A DNA stretch of 64,000 nt from NCBI GenBank assembly GCA_028279755.1, contig JANQNB010000018.1, positions 311,499 to 375,498 on the forward strand, written 5' to 3'. Made by a program: the position numbers and the translations under genes. Positions 6,818 to 17,600 of this stretch are shown here, one piece after another (the first letter of the stretch is position 1; every line of letters begins with the position of its first letter). The notes under the pieces are model-generated. The model made no database searches. It had not been told where the DNA came from and saw only the letters and a program-made list of their open reading frames with translations. Source of the DNA: Candidatus Nanoarchaeia archaeon (GTDB taxonomy: Archaea; Nanobdellota; Nanobdellia; Woesearchaeales; UBA525).

Positions 6818-6934
6818 GTAGCGCCTACAGCTCCAACGCCGCCTTGGTGGCCTCTCCAGTGCACTGACAGATTCACCGAATCAGATACAGCGCGATAGCC
6901 ACGTCGAATGGCCACCGCTGCGTTGGAGCGCTAC
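6818..6934 (+). repeat. CTT-bulge hairpin repeat, copy 2 (long type)
   Basis: Outer stem 6831-6839 with 6920-6928 (9 bp perfect, CTCCAACGC), extended outward by 6818-6824 with 6928-6934; a short imperfect step; unpaired CTT at 6843-6845; inner stem GGTGGCC 6846-6852 with 6910-6916. The apical region is shared with the copy at 60484: CACTG, GAATCAGA, ACAGCG and ACGTCGAATGGC blocks occur in the same order. Both stems differ in sequence between the copies yet stay paired. The end overlaps the stop codon of the following minus-strand gene. Confidence 0.75.
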
Positions 6935-7860
6935 AGCTTCTTCAGTTCAGAAGTGATCCGAGAGCAGAAATCCATCGCGCCGAGGTAGTAATCCTCGACC
7001 GGGTCGCTGTCGTTAACGCTCAGGACGTCAAGAATCCGATCCTTGCCATGCCCGTCGCGTTCCAGGTTCTTCAGGCCTTTGATATCCTCGTGGACAAAGA
7101 CGTCTTTCTCCGGCTTGAGCAGGCTGTGCAGCCGTTCTTGGATGCGCTGCAGGAGCTCGATCGCCTTATGGCTCTGCTCTTTCGCCTCGTCTGGCGGGAT
7201 GGCGTTGAACTCGTTGTACCACTCGCTCGGCACCTTGATCTGCTCGCGCATCTCCTTTGTGCCGCCATTCGAAGCGCGATACACGCGGCCGATCACGAAA
7301 TTCAATGCTTTGCACTTGTCCTCGATCGTGTGGATGTAGCGATGCAGCTCTTCCGGCTTGAATTCGTCAAGCTCTGCCAGCGTCGCCTGCTTCTCGCCCT
7401 GGTATTCGATCAGGCTCATGATCGCCAGGATGACATACGCGAGGATCAGGTTCACGCCAGTCAAGACGGGAATGTCGAGCTGGTCGCCGATCATGCTGTT
7501 CAGCGAGGTGCCGAGCACAAGGAAGAGAAAGCACACTACGAGGGGCGTGAGCCAGAACAGCACGTCCTTGAACTCGCCTTCGAGCAGGCCGATATAGATG
7601 AGGACACACAATAATGTTGGTCCAAAGCCGAGAAAGGCGTAGGCCATGCTGCTATTGGTCATGACTGCGCTGATTAACGCGATAAAGAGCGTGATAAGAA
7701 TGCTGGCGAACAGCCAGGCCTTACTCCCCTTGACATGGCGCGCCATGACATGCTCGAGCTGCTCCTCCTGCTCGTCCTGTTCTTCTTCAGTCAGGAGCTG
7801 CGCCACTTCCTGATCAAGGCCAGCACGATCCGCCTCAGATTCCTCTCTCACCTCACCCAT
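6931..7860 (-). CDS. Hypothetical four-helix membrane protein (309 aa)
   Basis: An acidic N-terminus (about 40 residues, Glu/Asp/Gln-rich) is followed by four hydrophobic helices between about residues 45 and 155 (WLFASILITLFIALISA, YAFLGFGPTLLCVLIYIG, FWLTPLVVCFLFLVLG, GVNLILAYVILAIMSL). A long cytoplasmic helical region follows (about 160-309), with KPEELHRYIHTIEDKC and IELLQRIQERLHSLL. No catalytic motif is apparent. A GTTTAAAT box 25-26 bp upstream of the ATG implies a leaderless message. I do not recognise the family. Confidence 0.75.
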   Translation of the reverse strand: MGEVREESEADRAGLDQEVAQLLTEEEQDEQEEQLEHVMARHVKGSKAWLFASILITLFIALISAVMTNSSMAYAFLGFGPTLLCVLIYIGLLEGEFKDVLFWLTPLVVCFLFLVLGTSLNSMIGDQLDIPVLTGVNLILAYVILAIMSLIEYQGEKQATLAELDEFKPEELHRYIHTIEDKCKALNFVIGRVYRASNGGTKEMREQIKVPSEWYNEFNAIPPDEAKEQSHKAIELLQRIQERLHSLLKPEKDVFVHEDIKGLKNLERDGHGKDRILDVLSVNDSDPVEDYYLGAMDFCSRITSELKKL

Positions 7861-7903
7861 GGCCAGAATTCACGAGAGAACGTTTAAATAATTTTCGTCG
7901 AGA

Positions 7904-8893
7904 CTAAGCATTCTTCGGATACACGCCTGGCTGCATGAAGACCTGTCCGGTCCTGATGGCAATGCCCTTCTCGCCGAGCAATTGCTCGCTCGTCAGCCGC
8001 GCTTCGCCAGTGAGGATGGCCTCGTCCTTCAGGGTCATGACTGCGACGTGGTCGCCCACCTGGATGTTGTCATGCAGCTTCGCGATGCCTGGCACTTTCA
8101 ATTGCACGCCCTGGCACAAGGACTCGACTGCTGAATCCAGCACCCAGATCTTCTTCAAGTGGGCAAGGCCTGCTTCTGCCGGCAGGATCGCTTTCCTGAT
8201 GGCAGTTTCGTCGCCTTCCTGCCAGTAATGGAACGCATCTGCAAGATCCTGCAGCGTGACCAATTGATCTTCAGTGAACGGGCCTGCTTTTGTCCGCCGC
8301 AATTCATCCATGTGCGCGCCGACCTTCTCGCCGTCGATCTTTGTCAGGCCCATGTCGTGGCAGAGCTTCCGGATGTAGGTGCCGGCCTGGGTGCCTGCTG
8401 TGAACAGGACGTCCTGGCCGGCAAGATCGAGGAATTCGAGATAATAGATCGTGCGTTCCCGCTCTTGTCGCTTCACTGCGCTCTTGACTGGCGGCAGTTG
8501 CGTGATCTTGCCTTCGAAGTCAGACAGGAGCTTTCGCACCTGGTATTCTTCCAGCTCCTTATGCAAGTGCATGATCGTGATGTATTCTTTGCCAGCTGTC
8601 AGGAGACTGTGAACGACACGCGTGGCTCTGCCTAAGGCCACTGGCAGCACGCCAGTCACTTTCGGATCGAGTGTGCCGGAATGCCCTGCTTTTGTGATGC
8701 CAAGGATCTTCTGCACATAGGCAGAGACTTGATGACTGCTCGGCCCTGGCGGCTTGTCCAAGGGAACGATGCCGAAATCGAGCAGTTCCTTGACAGAACG
8801 CTCTTCCGGGCGTTTGCCGTACTTGCTCGAGCTTGGCGCGTCGCGACGCACGACAACATTTCGTTCTTCCAGTTCAAACGGGAGTTTTCCCAT
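7904..8893 (-). CDS. cbf5: tRNA/rRNA pseudouridine synthase Cbf5 (TruB family)
   Basis: Catalytic subunit of archaeal H/ACA ribonucleoproteins, converting uridine to pseudouridine in rRNA and tRNA. Residues 40-250 are the TruB catalytic domain: GIVPLDKPPGPSSHQV, the catalytic Asp in GHSGTLDPKVTGVLPV, KEYITIMHLHKE, and GTYIRKLCHDMG. A PUA RNA-binding domain fills the last 80 residues (KIWVLDSAVESLCQG ... GQVFMQPGVYPKNA). At 329 residues it is typical for archaeal Cbf5. A weak AATTAAAG box lies 27 bp upstream of the ATG. No H/ACA partner gene (Nop10, Gar1) is adjacent. Confidence 0.94.
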   Translation of the reverse strand: MGKLPFELEERNVVVRRDAPSSSKYGKRPEERSVKELLDFGIVPLDKPPGPSSHQVSAYVQKILGITKAGHSGTLDPKVTGVLPVALGRATRVVHSLLTAGKEYITIMHLHKELEEYQVRKLLSDFEGKITQLPPVKSAVKRQERERTIYYLEFLDLAGQDVLFTAGTQAGTYIRKLCHDMGLTKIDGEKVGAHMDELRRTKAGPFTEDQLVTLQDLADAFHYWQEGDETAIRKAILPAEAGLAHLKKIWVLDSAVESLCQGVQLKVPGIAKLHDNIQVGDHVAVMTLKDEAILTGEARLTSEQLLGEKGIAIRTGQVFMQPGVYPKNA

Positions 8894-8990
8894 GGGAAGA
8901 GAGGTATTGAGAAGGTAATTAAAGATTGTGATTTACTGAAACATCGAAGAATCGAGCAATCATTTAATGGAGTGAATGTTTCCGCCTGAG

Positions 8991-9653
8991 ATGAAGCTCT
9001 CGATCATCCTGCCGGTGCTGAATGAAGAACATCACGGATTCCTCAAGCAGAGCTTGCCACTGCCGCACGAACTCATCATTGTGGATGGAGGAAGCACTGA
9101 CAACACTGTAACTCTCTGCAGGCAGCACGCGACAAAATTCATTTCTCTGCCGAACTCGAACCGTGCGCAACGAATCAATGCAGGCATCAAAGCAGCAAGC
9201 GGGAAGATGCTCTTGCTTCATCATCCCCGGAGTTTCCTCGAACCCCGCGCTCTCGAACAGATTCCAGAGACTGGGTGGGGTGGCTTCACGCTCGCTTTTG
9301 ACAACACAGGCGTGCCGTATCGTCTCCTTTCATGGTGGTCGAATAACATCCGTGCCAAACGCCGTCGTATCCTCTACCTTGACCATTGCATCTTCGCAGA
9401 AAAAGCACTGCTCCAAGACATTCCGGAGGTCGATGTCTTTGAAGATACGCTCCTGTCACGTCAGCTCAGAACAATCACACAACCGGTCTTGCTCCCCGGT
9501 ATCTCGACAACAAGCAGCGTGCGCTTCAGGAAGCGATTCTTACGACAATGGCTGAAGAACCAAGTCATCAAGACAGGGTTTTTTCTGGGAATCCCGCCAA
9601 ACCGAATCAACCGTTTCTACGAACGCGGTTTCTGGCTGAACTCCAAACGCTAA
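8991..9653 (+). CDS. Glycosyltransferase family 2
   Basis: GT-A fold enzyme of 220 residues. MKLSIILPVLNEE opens the nucleotide-binding fold, followed by LIIVDGGSTDNTV and RAQRINAGIKAASGKMLLLHHP, a pattern found in the family-2 proteins often annotated 'TIGR04283-like'. A clear DXD is not obvious; LDHCIFAEKAL occupies the equivalent acceptor region. A TATA-like ATTTAATG centred 26 bp before the ATG at 8991 favours that start over the in-frame ATG at 8976. Stop codons overlap by four bases with the convergent Nudix gene. Confidence 0.85.
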   Translation: MKLSIILPVLNEEHHGFLKQSLPLPHELIIVDGGSTDNTVTLCRQHATKFISLPNSNRAQRINAGIKAASGKMLLLHHPRSFLEPRALEQIPETGWGGFTLAFDNTGVPYRLLSWWSNNIRAKRRRILYLDHCIFAEKALLQDIPEVDVFEDTLLSRQLRTITQPVLLPGISTTSSVRFRKRFLRQWLKNQVIKTGFFLGIPPNRINRFYERGFWLNSKR

Positions 9654-10036
9654 AGAATGACATGCCCATCGCGGAGCTGCGCTGCGAGGTTCTGCATGTT
9701 GGGCGACAAGGTGTGCTTGTCCAGCTCGTCCAGTGGAATGCGCTTGAAGTGATCGAAAACTTCGGGTTCGCCGACGACTGGCGTGCCGTCCATCGTGGCA
9801 AGCAACCAGTTGTATTCCATCGTACGCCCGTCTTCATCGAATGCTTTTGTGCCCAGCGCTTTCACAATCTCGATTTCCACGCCGAGCTCTTCGAGCAACT
9901 CACGCTTCGCCGTATCTTCGACACTTTCTCCTGGCTTCATCTTCCCGCCAGGAAGCTCGTACCAGTCCCGCGAGATACGATGCAACAAGAGAATACCATC
10001 GTCGTCAACAAGCACACACCCAGCAAGACGGATCAT
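9650..10036 (-). CDS. Nudix hydrolase
   Basis: A 128-residue single-domain Nudix protein. The Nudix box is complete, starting GGKMKPGESVEDTAKRELLE and continuing with ELGVE at about residues 31-55, so the metal-binding REXXEE core is intact. Substrate cannot be deduced; candidates are damaged nucleotides or nucleotide sugars. A TTTTAAGC-type box about 26 bp upstream of the ATG predicts a leaderless transcript. Confidence 0.92.
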   Translation of the reverse strand: MIRLAGCVLVDDDGILLLHRISRDWYELPGGKMKPGESVEDTAKRELLEELGVEIEIVKALGTKAFDEDGRTMEYNWLLATMDGTPVVGEPEVFDHFKRIPLDELDKHTLSPNMQNLAAQLRDGHVIL

Positions 10037-10071
10037 GGTGGTGGTGGGAAAGATAGAGCTTAAAAAAATTC

Positions 10072-10572
10072 CTACAAAGTCTCAAGATAATCCAATGCTT
10101 CGTCAATTATGGAGATAGTTTTGATCCTGCCTTTCAGGAGATTATCCTTCACTGTCTCGACATCCTTGATGTCTTCGATGATTGCGTCTGAGAATGAATG
10201 GATGAAGGGGTGGATCCAGTCCTTGACAGTCGAACCGTTGAACACAACATTCTGGCGACGGTGATATGTGTCCTTCGGCAACACGGTGAGGACTGGCTTG
10301 CTGAAGTACTTGGCAACCACCATCTCTTGCGACGTTCCAACACCAAGCCTGTTCTCGGCATATACTACGATGAGATCGCTGTCTTTGATATGTTTGCAAT
10401 CGACCCCAAATACCTGCAAAAAATCACTTTCATCAAGCTTGCGATCATACGGATCGATGAACGAAGCATCGAATACCTTGCCCAAGACTTGCTGATATCG
10501 CTCGCGCCAATTATCGAACTTGGCGGCTTCTGCATCACCTTTCGGCACGCTTCCAGCCAGATAGATTTTCAT
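10072..10572 (-). CDS. Nucleoside 2-deoxyribosyltransferase-like protein
   Basis: 166 residues with a Rossmann-like fold pattern: MKIYLAGSVPKGD at the N-terminus, a DSDLIVVYAENRLGVGTSQE segment (residues 63-82) carrying the Glu expected in the active-site helix, and KPVLTVLP as the next strand. These match the nucleoside 2-deoxyribosyltransferase superfamily (also YtoQ-like proteins), which includes exchange enzymes and ribosyl-phosphate hydrolases. Actual substrate unknown. A GTTTAAAA box 26.5 bp upstream of the ATG gives a leaderless start. Confidence 0.75.
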   Translation of the reverse strand: MKIYLAGSVPKGDAEAAKFDNWRERYQQVLGKVFDASFIDPYDRKLDESDFLQVFGVDCKHIKDSDLIVVYAENRLGVGTSQEMVVAKYFSKPVLTVLPKDTYHRRQNVVFNGSTVKDWIHPFIHSFSDAIIEDIKDVETVKDNLLKGRIKTISIIDEALDYLETL

Positions 10573-10608
10573 GCGAACGAGCGAGTCTGAAGACGTTTAA
10601 AAAATTAC

Positions 10609-11439
10609 TCACACCTTCTCGATCCTGAAGCGCATCGCGCCGTTCTTCTTCATGGTGTCGCCTTCTTTGACGTCTTCACAGTCGAACATGCCGAACGCGC
10701 TGCCTTGATCAATGATGCTGATGTCGGTTTCCAACGTCCTGTCGCCGATGCGCAGCAAGGAAACGCGCACGCTCTTGCTCTCGTCGTCATTCTCATACAA
10801 CAGATCAAGGTAATGCGTGCCTTTGGGCAGGTATAGCGAGGTCTTGTAGATGGTGTCTTCCTCTTCGCTGATAATGTACTGTTCGATCACCGTGCCATCG
10901 ACCAGCAAGGTCAGTTCCGGCCATTCTTCGTCCTTCACACCGGCGGCGATCACCACGATCTCGACTTCTTCTTTTGGTGTCTGTACCACTTTGGTCGTTG
11001 GGATACAGGTATCGGTCACAAAGCCCTGCGTGCTGTAAGTGAGCCAGACATTCTCATCAGGCAAACGCTTGACATCAGACGCCCGCCCGAAGGTCCTCGG
11101 TTCTGAAGCATTCGTCTCGTTACCCGCTGCCTGCATCCCATACTCGATCTGCTGGATGCGACCGAGCGCGCGCGCATCAGCCAAAGCAATCTCATAGGCC
11201 TGCTTGTAATGCTCCAGCTCAGACTCGACAAAGGCGAGCTCTGTCTGCGTCGCCTGGTGCTCTTTCTGCAGATCCTTCACAGTGCCGAAATGGCCGATGA
11301 TGATCGCGAGAATGACTATCACCAGCAATACTATCACAATATAGAATCCCTTGTTCGTATGATGCCCGAGCAGCTTGCCCTGCTTGCGCAGCTTGCGCTT
11401 ATAGTATTGCCGCATTCGTGCCAGGTCGCGCGTGCTCAT
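10609..11439 (-). CDS. Membrane-anchored protein with coiled coil and outer beta domain
   Basis: From the ATG at 11439 (a TATA-like TCTTAAAG lies about 28 bp upstream) the protein has 276 residues: a very basic N-terminal cytoplasmic segment (RQYYKRKLRKQGK), one transmembrane helix (FYIVIVLLVIVILAIIIG, about residues 32-49), a coiled coil to about residue 100, and a C-terminal region rich in beta-strand patterns (EVEIVVIAAGV, ELTLLVDGTVIEQY, THYLDLLYENDD, VRVSLLRIGD). The last resembles carbohydrate-binding-like beta-sandwiches in which a Val/Asp-rich strand pattern repeats, but that is a guess. Probably a cell-surface protein; it is divergent from the giant surface gene. Confidence 0.75.
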   Translation of the reverse strand: MSTRDLARMRQYYKRKLRKQGKLLGHHTNKGFYIVIVLLVIVILAIIIGHFGTVKDLQKEHQATQTELAFVESELEHYKQAYEIALADARALGRIQQIEYGMQAAGNETNASEPRTFGRASDVKRLPDENVWLTYSTQGFVTDTCIPTTKVVQTPKEEVEIVVIAAGVKDEEWPELTLLVDGTVIEQYIISEEEDTIYKTSLYLPKGTHYLDLLYENDDESKSVRVSLLRIGDRTLETDISIIDQGSAFGMFDCEDVKEGDTMKKNGAMRFRIEKV

Positions 11440-11552
11440 GGACAAGGGAAATGCACTACTCTCTCTTAAAGCTTTCACAAAGTGCCCATTTTCGTCTCAA
11501 CTTGGTGACGAATTCAAAATGTACTTGCCGTCGAGTAGTTTATATACGAAAT

Positions 11553-11560
11553 ATTTAAAT
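11553..11560 (+). promoter_or_regulatory. TATA box of the giant surface protein
   Basis: ATTTAAAT predicts a start near 11583 and so a leader of about 60 bases, unlike the leaderless genes around it. A second TATA-like TTATATAC lies 14 bases upstream. The leader holds a GGGGGTG motif and then GGGGGGATT just before the ATG at 11647. Confidence 0.5.
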
Positions 11561-11646
11561 AAAATCTGGGCTTCCGCTACTATTCCCGAGTACTAGGGGG
11601 TGCTCTGGGAATGAGGATCAACAATCCGAAAATGGGGGGATTGGTT

Positions 11647-14600
11647 ATGAAAAAGAGAGTTCTTGCTGTACTATTGATAGTGCTGTCACTTGTGATGGCG
11701 ACCAACGCACTGGCATCAAGCATCGACTTCCCGAGCGCAGTCTTTGTGGACCAGGATTTCAAGCTCCAACAGAATTCCGGCAGTGTCGACTGTGACATGC
11801 CGAGCGGGGGCGGCAACTATTGCCTTGTCGCGTGGACAAGCCCGGACGGGAGCGACGACGGGTCGTTCAACGAGAACCCGGCGAATCCTGATCCCGCGGC
11901 TGCTGACCGCTGGCAGAAATACACAGTGGTCGGCACCTACACTGTCACGATCACCGAATGCGTCGCCGGCAATTGCTCTGTGAACGCTTCCGATACCGAC
12001 ACGGTCGAAGTGCTCGACCCGGCGACGATCGACGGCGAGATCAGCGCTGGCTATTATTTCGAAACACAGACTGACTGGCTCCAAGTACGAGGTTACGCGC
12101 AAGCGAACGCGCAGAGCGCCCGTGCAGTCTGGCAAGGCGACGACGGCACGCGCATCACGCAATGCGCAGCCGTGAACCAAGGCAATAATCCTGAATTCAC
12201 GCACACCTGGGGAAGCGTCAGCAGCACATGGACGCACCAGAGCTACATGCTCTTCATCAATTACTTCCAAGGCCCAGGATGCGTTGGCCTGGACTCGTAT
12301 CCTCATTACTGGGTCGGCGACTTTGACCTGCTCCAGATCAGAGCGATTCTCAACGACCTCGACGCACTCAGCGCCGCGCTGAACAGCACGAACGCCACCC
12401 TCCAGGCGCAAATCGATGATCTGTACAGCCAAGTCGGCAACATGAGTGCGAACCTGACTGCTATCGAAGCACAGGTTGATGACTTGTGGGACCTTGTCAA
12501 CCTGATGAACCACGGCACGATCAACCTTGAGTTCATCAACAACGAAGTCACTGTCTACGGCGAAGCGCCGGTCGGCGCCGCCATAGCTGACGTTGAATTC
12601 TACGACAGCGACGGCACGCTCGTGCACAGCTTCACTGTCGGCGTGGACGTGGACAGCACCTACACGCTTACCGAGGATACGAGCGCGTGGGACGAGATCC
12701 GGTACACGGTCAGGGTCACGTTCTACGACAGCAGCAGCGTGGTGATCAGCCAGGCAATGAAGCTGCACGGTCTCATCCTCGCTGCTGACCAACTCGTGGA
12801 CACGCAGAACGGCGATGGCGGCTGGCCATGGACCATCCCGCCAGGAGGCTCAAGCCCTGCCAACATCATCGGCGAAGTGGCTGTTGGCCTTGTTGGCGCC
12901 TATGAGAAGACCGGCGACGCTGCATACCTCGCAGCGATCGACGACGCCTACCTCTTCATCAATAACACGAACAATTCGCGCTCGTGTTCAGTCTACAGTT
13001 TCCTCGTCAAAGCAAGCGAGGCGACTGGCGACGCCAAGTACGCAACGCTCGCACAGAACCGCTGGGATGCGCGCAAGGCAGGCTACGGCGACGCTGACGC
13101 ATGGGCAGCCGCGATCGTGACAGGCCGGACCAACCAAGGCTATGCTGCAACTGGATTGCTCGGCTACGACCTGGACCTGTGCACCTATGACGCACTCGTA
13201 CTGGACAGCTACTTCCCAGGAAGCGGCTACGACAGCGACGCTGATTCCTTCGCAGAAGCAGCGTACCAATGGGCGTATGTGAACGAATCATTCAACGTGA
13301 GCGACGACACGGCAACGTGGTACATCCTGGGCATCAACGGCCTGTACGACATGTTCCAACGAACAGGACTGCACGCCAGCGAGGCAGCAAGCCTCCGTGC
13401 GCTGCTGCTCAGCTACCAGCAAGCCAACGGCGGCTTCCCGGAAAGCAGCGTGTACAGCGACGATTACCAAGGAACAGCCTATGTCATCAGGACCTTAATG
13501 GAAGATGGCGCGAGCGATGCAGTGGACGCGGCACGCGACGCTGCAGACTGGCTGCTCAGCGAACAGAACAGCGACGGCGTCTGGGACTACTCCGGCACAG
13601 AATATCCGAGCATCAACGGCATGATCCTGTACGGAGTCAGCCTGGCGACTGAAGCAGAGACAGTCTCGACCGTGTTCGAAGCGCTGTTCACGAACTACAT
13701 CAACCGCACCTTGCATGAGGAGATCGCAGAAGTGTGGGACGCTCTCGGAGCGCACAACCACGCGACGATCTTGATCGATGAATACCTGACCGAACTCTGG
13801 GTCTACGGAGAAGCGCCGATCGGAGCACTCTCCGCAAGAATCGGCTTCTGGGACATCAACGACGACAGCCTCGATTATAATGTCAGCGTCAATGTCTCGA
13901 GTTGGGGAATCAATGACAACGAGTACGAAACACTCGTGCAGAAAGCAGACCTGGACTCTGTGCGATACGCGGTTGCCGCGCAATTCTACAACGCCAGTCT
14001 GAACGCGAGCGGTCTTCCGCCATCAGGCAGTTACATGCAAGGATACTATGTCAGCCTTTCCTGGGACGGCATGTACCTCGCATGGCTGGAAGACTGGCTG
14101 GACACGCACGAAGCCTGGCTGATCAACAACACACAATGGCTCAACGACCTGAACACGACCGTAGGCAACCACAGCGCACGGCTCGACCAGATCGAAGCAG
14201 AGATCCTCGCGATCCAGGCAGAGCTGGTGCTGATCCAGGCGAACATCACAGACCTGCACGCCACAGACCTCTGGTTGCAGACGCAGATCGACGACCTGGT
14301 CAGCAGAGTCGACGTCTTGGAAGCTGAAGTCATCGCCTTGTGGGAAGCGATCGAGCTGCTCAACCACGGCGATCTCGACCTTGTCTGGGACGAAGGCGAC
14401 GACCGCCTGCGCGCCAAGATCAAGTTCCCGCTGGGAGCGACCAAAGCGCGACTGATGGCGTATGACGCGGACGACGAACTGTACGACACCTACGGCATTG
14501 TCTTCCCTGAGGCAGACAATTACAAGAATGTCGACTGGTACGGCCTCCTCTCATGGGATCCGCAAGTCTACACCATAAAGGTGAAGTTCATGGACGATGC

Positions 14601-17600
14601 CAACGACCAGGTCGGCAGATGGGTCAGCCACCCGTTCTATGGCGTGTATCTCTTCCACGTCGACCTGGCGCTTTACGGCGATCCGGAAGCGTGCGCTGAC
14701 ATCGACCTGCCGCCAGAGATCTACAACGAGTTGCAGGACGTGCTGGACGAACCTGATCAAGACATCCTCTGGTGGGCTGTGGAGATGATCGCCGGCAACA
14801 ATCCGGGAATGACCTACGGCGAGATGTGCGACTATGCAGAGCACTTCCTCGACGAGTTCTTCCACGACGAGTACGATGGCACAGTCGATGAGTTCATTGA
14901 CGAACTCCCGCTCGAGTACGCGGAAGACATCCATACGATACTCCGTTGCCTGGGCTACGACGACGAGCTCCATTTGAACACGCTGTGGAACATGTGTCAG
15001 CAAGGCGACATCGACGCCCTGGAGCGGTTCACGCACGGCTTCAACTTCGTCGAGTCGAAGACCTTCGAGACCTTCATCCAGCAGAACGATTTCGTCCGCG
15101 GCATCACCTTCGGACTCAATCCGAAGTACGACGCCGACTACGAGGTCTACCTGACCATGGGTTGGAGCAACAACCCTGGCGGCTATGACATCAGCCAGCA
15201 GCTCACCAGTTGTGAGTGGATGCAGCGCGACCAGTGGAACAGCCGCATCAGGCCGGTGCATTATCCGCCGACCTGGCCAGGCGACACTGAAGGCGAGGGC
15301 CGCTATCGGGTCTGGCTGGAAGCCTTCCCATGCACAGGCGACCCGACAGTGCCATACTACATGTCGAACCGCTTCAACATCCGGCTGGACGACCTGGCAA
15401 ACCCCTGGCCGGTCTTCGGCCTGAGCACGGTCGCGGTGACGCCTGACGTGGACAACTTTGCAGAAGACGTCTACTGGACCAACGACCCGAACGTCGAGAT
15501 GAGCGCCATGCTCGGCGAGGACGTCGACTGGATGGAAGACCTGCGTTGCGAGATCTGGAACTATGTCGATGACGGCCAGTCTCAGTTCTACGAGCGCTGG
15601 GACTTCACTGGCGTCGACCAGACAGGCTGCGAAGGCGACATCGACCTCTCAGCGATTCCGGCAACGCACCACAGTGTGCCGATGTACGACATCGAAGTGT
15701 GCGCCCACCCAATAGTTGGCCAGGTCGAGTGTGACTTGGTAACGTTCGGCTGGGACACCACGCCGCCGAGCATCAACTTCATCTTCCCGGCGGCAGTGGA
15801 CATCCTCAGTGGCGTGGTGACGTTTGCCGTGGACGCGACTGATGACGGTGTGATGCGCTATGTCAACATCACCCTGGTGAACAAGACGAACGCGAACATG
15901 ACCTGGCCGCTCGGGCTTGCCAATTACAGCAATGTCTCGGGCTACTGGGAGATCGTCGTGAACACCTCGCAGGTGCCGGACGGCTGGTACAACATCAGCG
16001 TCGTCGCGGTTGACTATGCGGACAACGTCGCGTATGGCGTGCTCGACCCTGGTATCGACAACGAACCGCCAGTCGTCGAGAGTGTCATGATGAGCGGCTA
16101 CTTCGGCGAGACCTTCCTCATCGAAGCCCTGATCAGCGACACGCCGACAACACCGCACCCTGATACTGGCGAACCGCTGGGCAGCGTGGTCGCAGCAGAA
16201 GCTGAAGTGTGGGGCTACCTGTGCGACAACGTGGTCGGCGAGGAATGCCACCTCGACTGGTGCGAGAGCTATGAAGATGATCCGTACTGGGAGTGCGGTG
16301 TCTTCGAGCACTGGGACCAGGACTGCCTGGACAGCGTCGCGCTCGATTGCGAGCAGAACTGGGAAACCTACCTGTACGACAGTTACGACGCGTGCTACGA
16401 CGACCTGCGCTGGGCCTGCCAGTCAGACTACGGCAGCTGCGAGACCTTCTGCGACGGCTGGGGCGAATCGCTGGGCTTCACGACCTGGGAGGAATGCATC
16501 AACTGGTGCTACGACGAGCACTGCGAGTACATCGAGACTGGCTATTGGGACGAGTGCGAGACCTTCCTGACAGCAGACAGCGAGTGTGTCGACCAGTGGG
16601 AGAGCTACTGCGACTCCAACTGGGAAGCTGACCAGTTCGCAAGCTACGGGGACTGTGTCGACTTCTACGAAGAGACGGAGTGCGCCTACGAAGACAGTGT
16701 CGAACTCTGCCTTGAGGAATACGACACGTTCTGCCTCGAGAACTGGTGGCATGAAGGCTATGACAGCTATGAACAATGCATCGACGACGCGTGCTACGAG
16801 GAATACTGCTCGTGGTTCTGGAACGACGACTGCTCCTACACAATGGAGTGCGACGTCTCCAGCGACCAGTATGACGACGAATGCCTGGATGAAGCAGCTG
16901 ACTACTGCGGCGATGACCAATGGCTGATCGAAGAGTTCGAGAGCTACCTCGACTGCTATTACTTCTACGCAGACGACGAGTGCTTCAGCGAAGGCGAGGA
17001 TGTGATCGACTGCATCGCCCGAGAGATCGCTGACTGCGAAGACGGCGGCTGGGAAGGCGAGTACGACAGCTACGAACACTGCATCGAAGAGGAGACCCTC
17101 GACTGCTACGCAGACTACTGCAGCTATAACGACGACGATGGCACCAACCCTGAACTTGTCTGCGACGGCAACTGCCTCGCTGACGCGTGCCCGGAGGAGG
17201 ATCGCCTCTACGACCCGGTCGAGACAGAGATCGTCGCGCTCGAGCTCACGAGCGGCGACTCATTGCTCGGCACGTGGAGCGGCGAGCTTGACAGCCCGGC
17301 AAAGGGTGTGCACTACCACATCGACGTCTACGCAGTGGACGCTGCCAACAACGAGAACACCATGGAGAACGTGGAGGAGAGCGCTGGCGAGTTCTTCAGC
17401 GACGCAGGCTACACCATCGAGGTGAACGCGCCTGCAAGCGTGAACCGCGGGGCGAACTTCAACATGGACGGCAGCGTCACCAGCACTGACGGCAGCACGC
17501 CTGCAGGCAACCTGAACCTGGCACCGTGGAACGTTGACCTGCCATTGTTCGGCAACCTCTTCGCATACACGCAGAGCCTGGGCGACAGCGGCGAGCAAGT

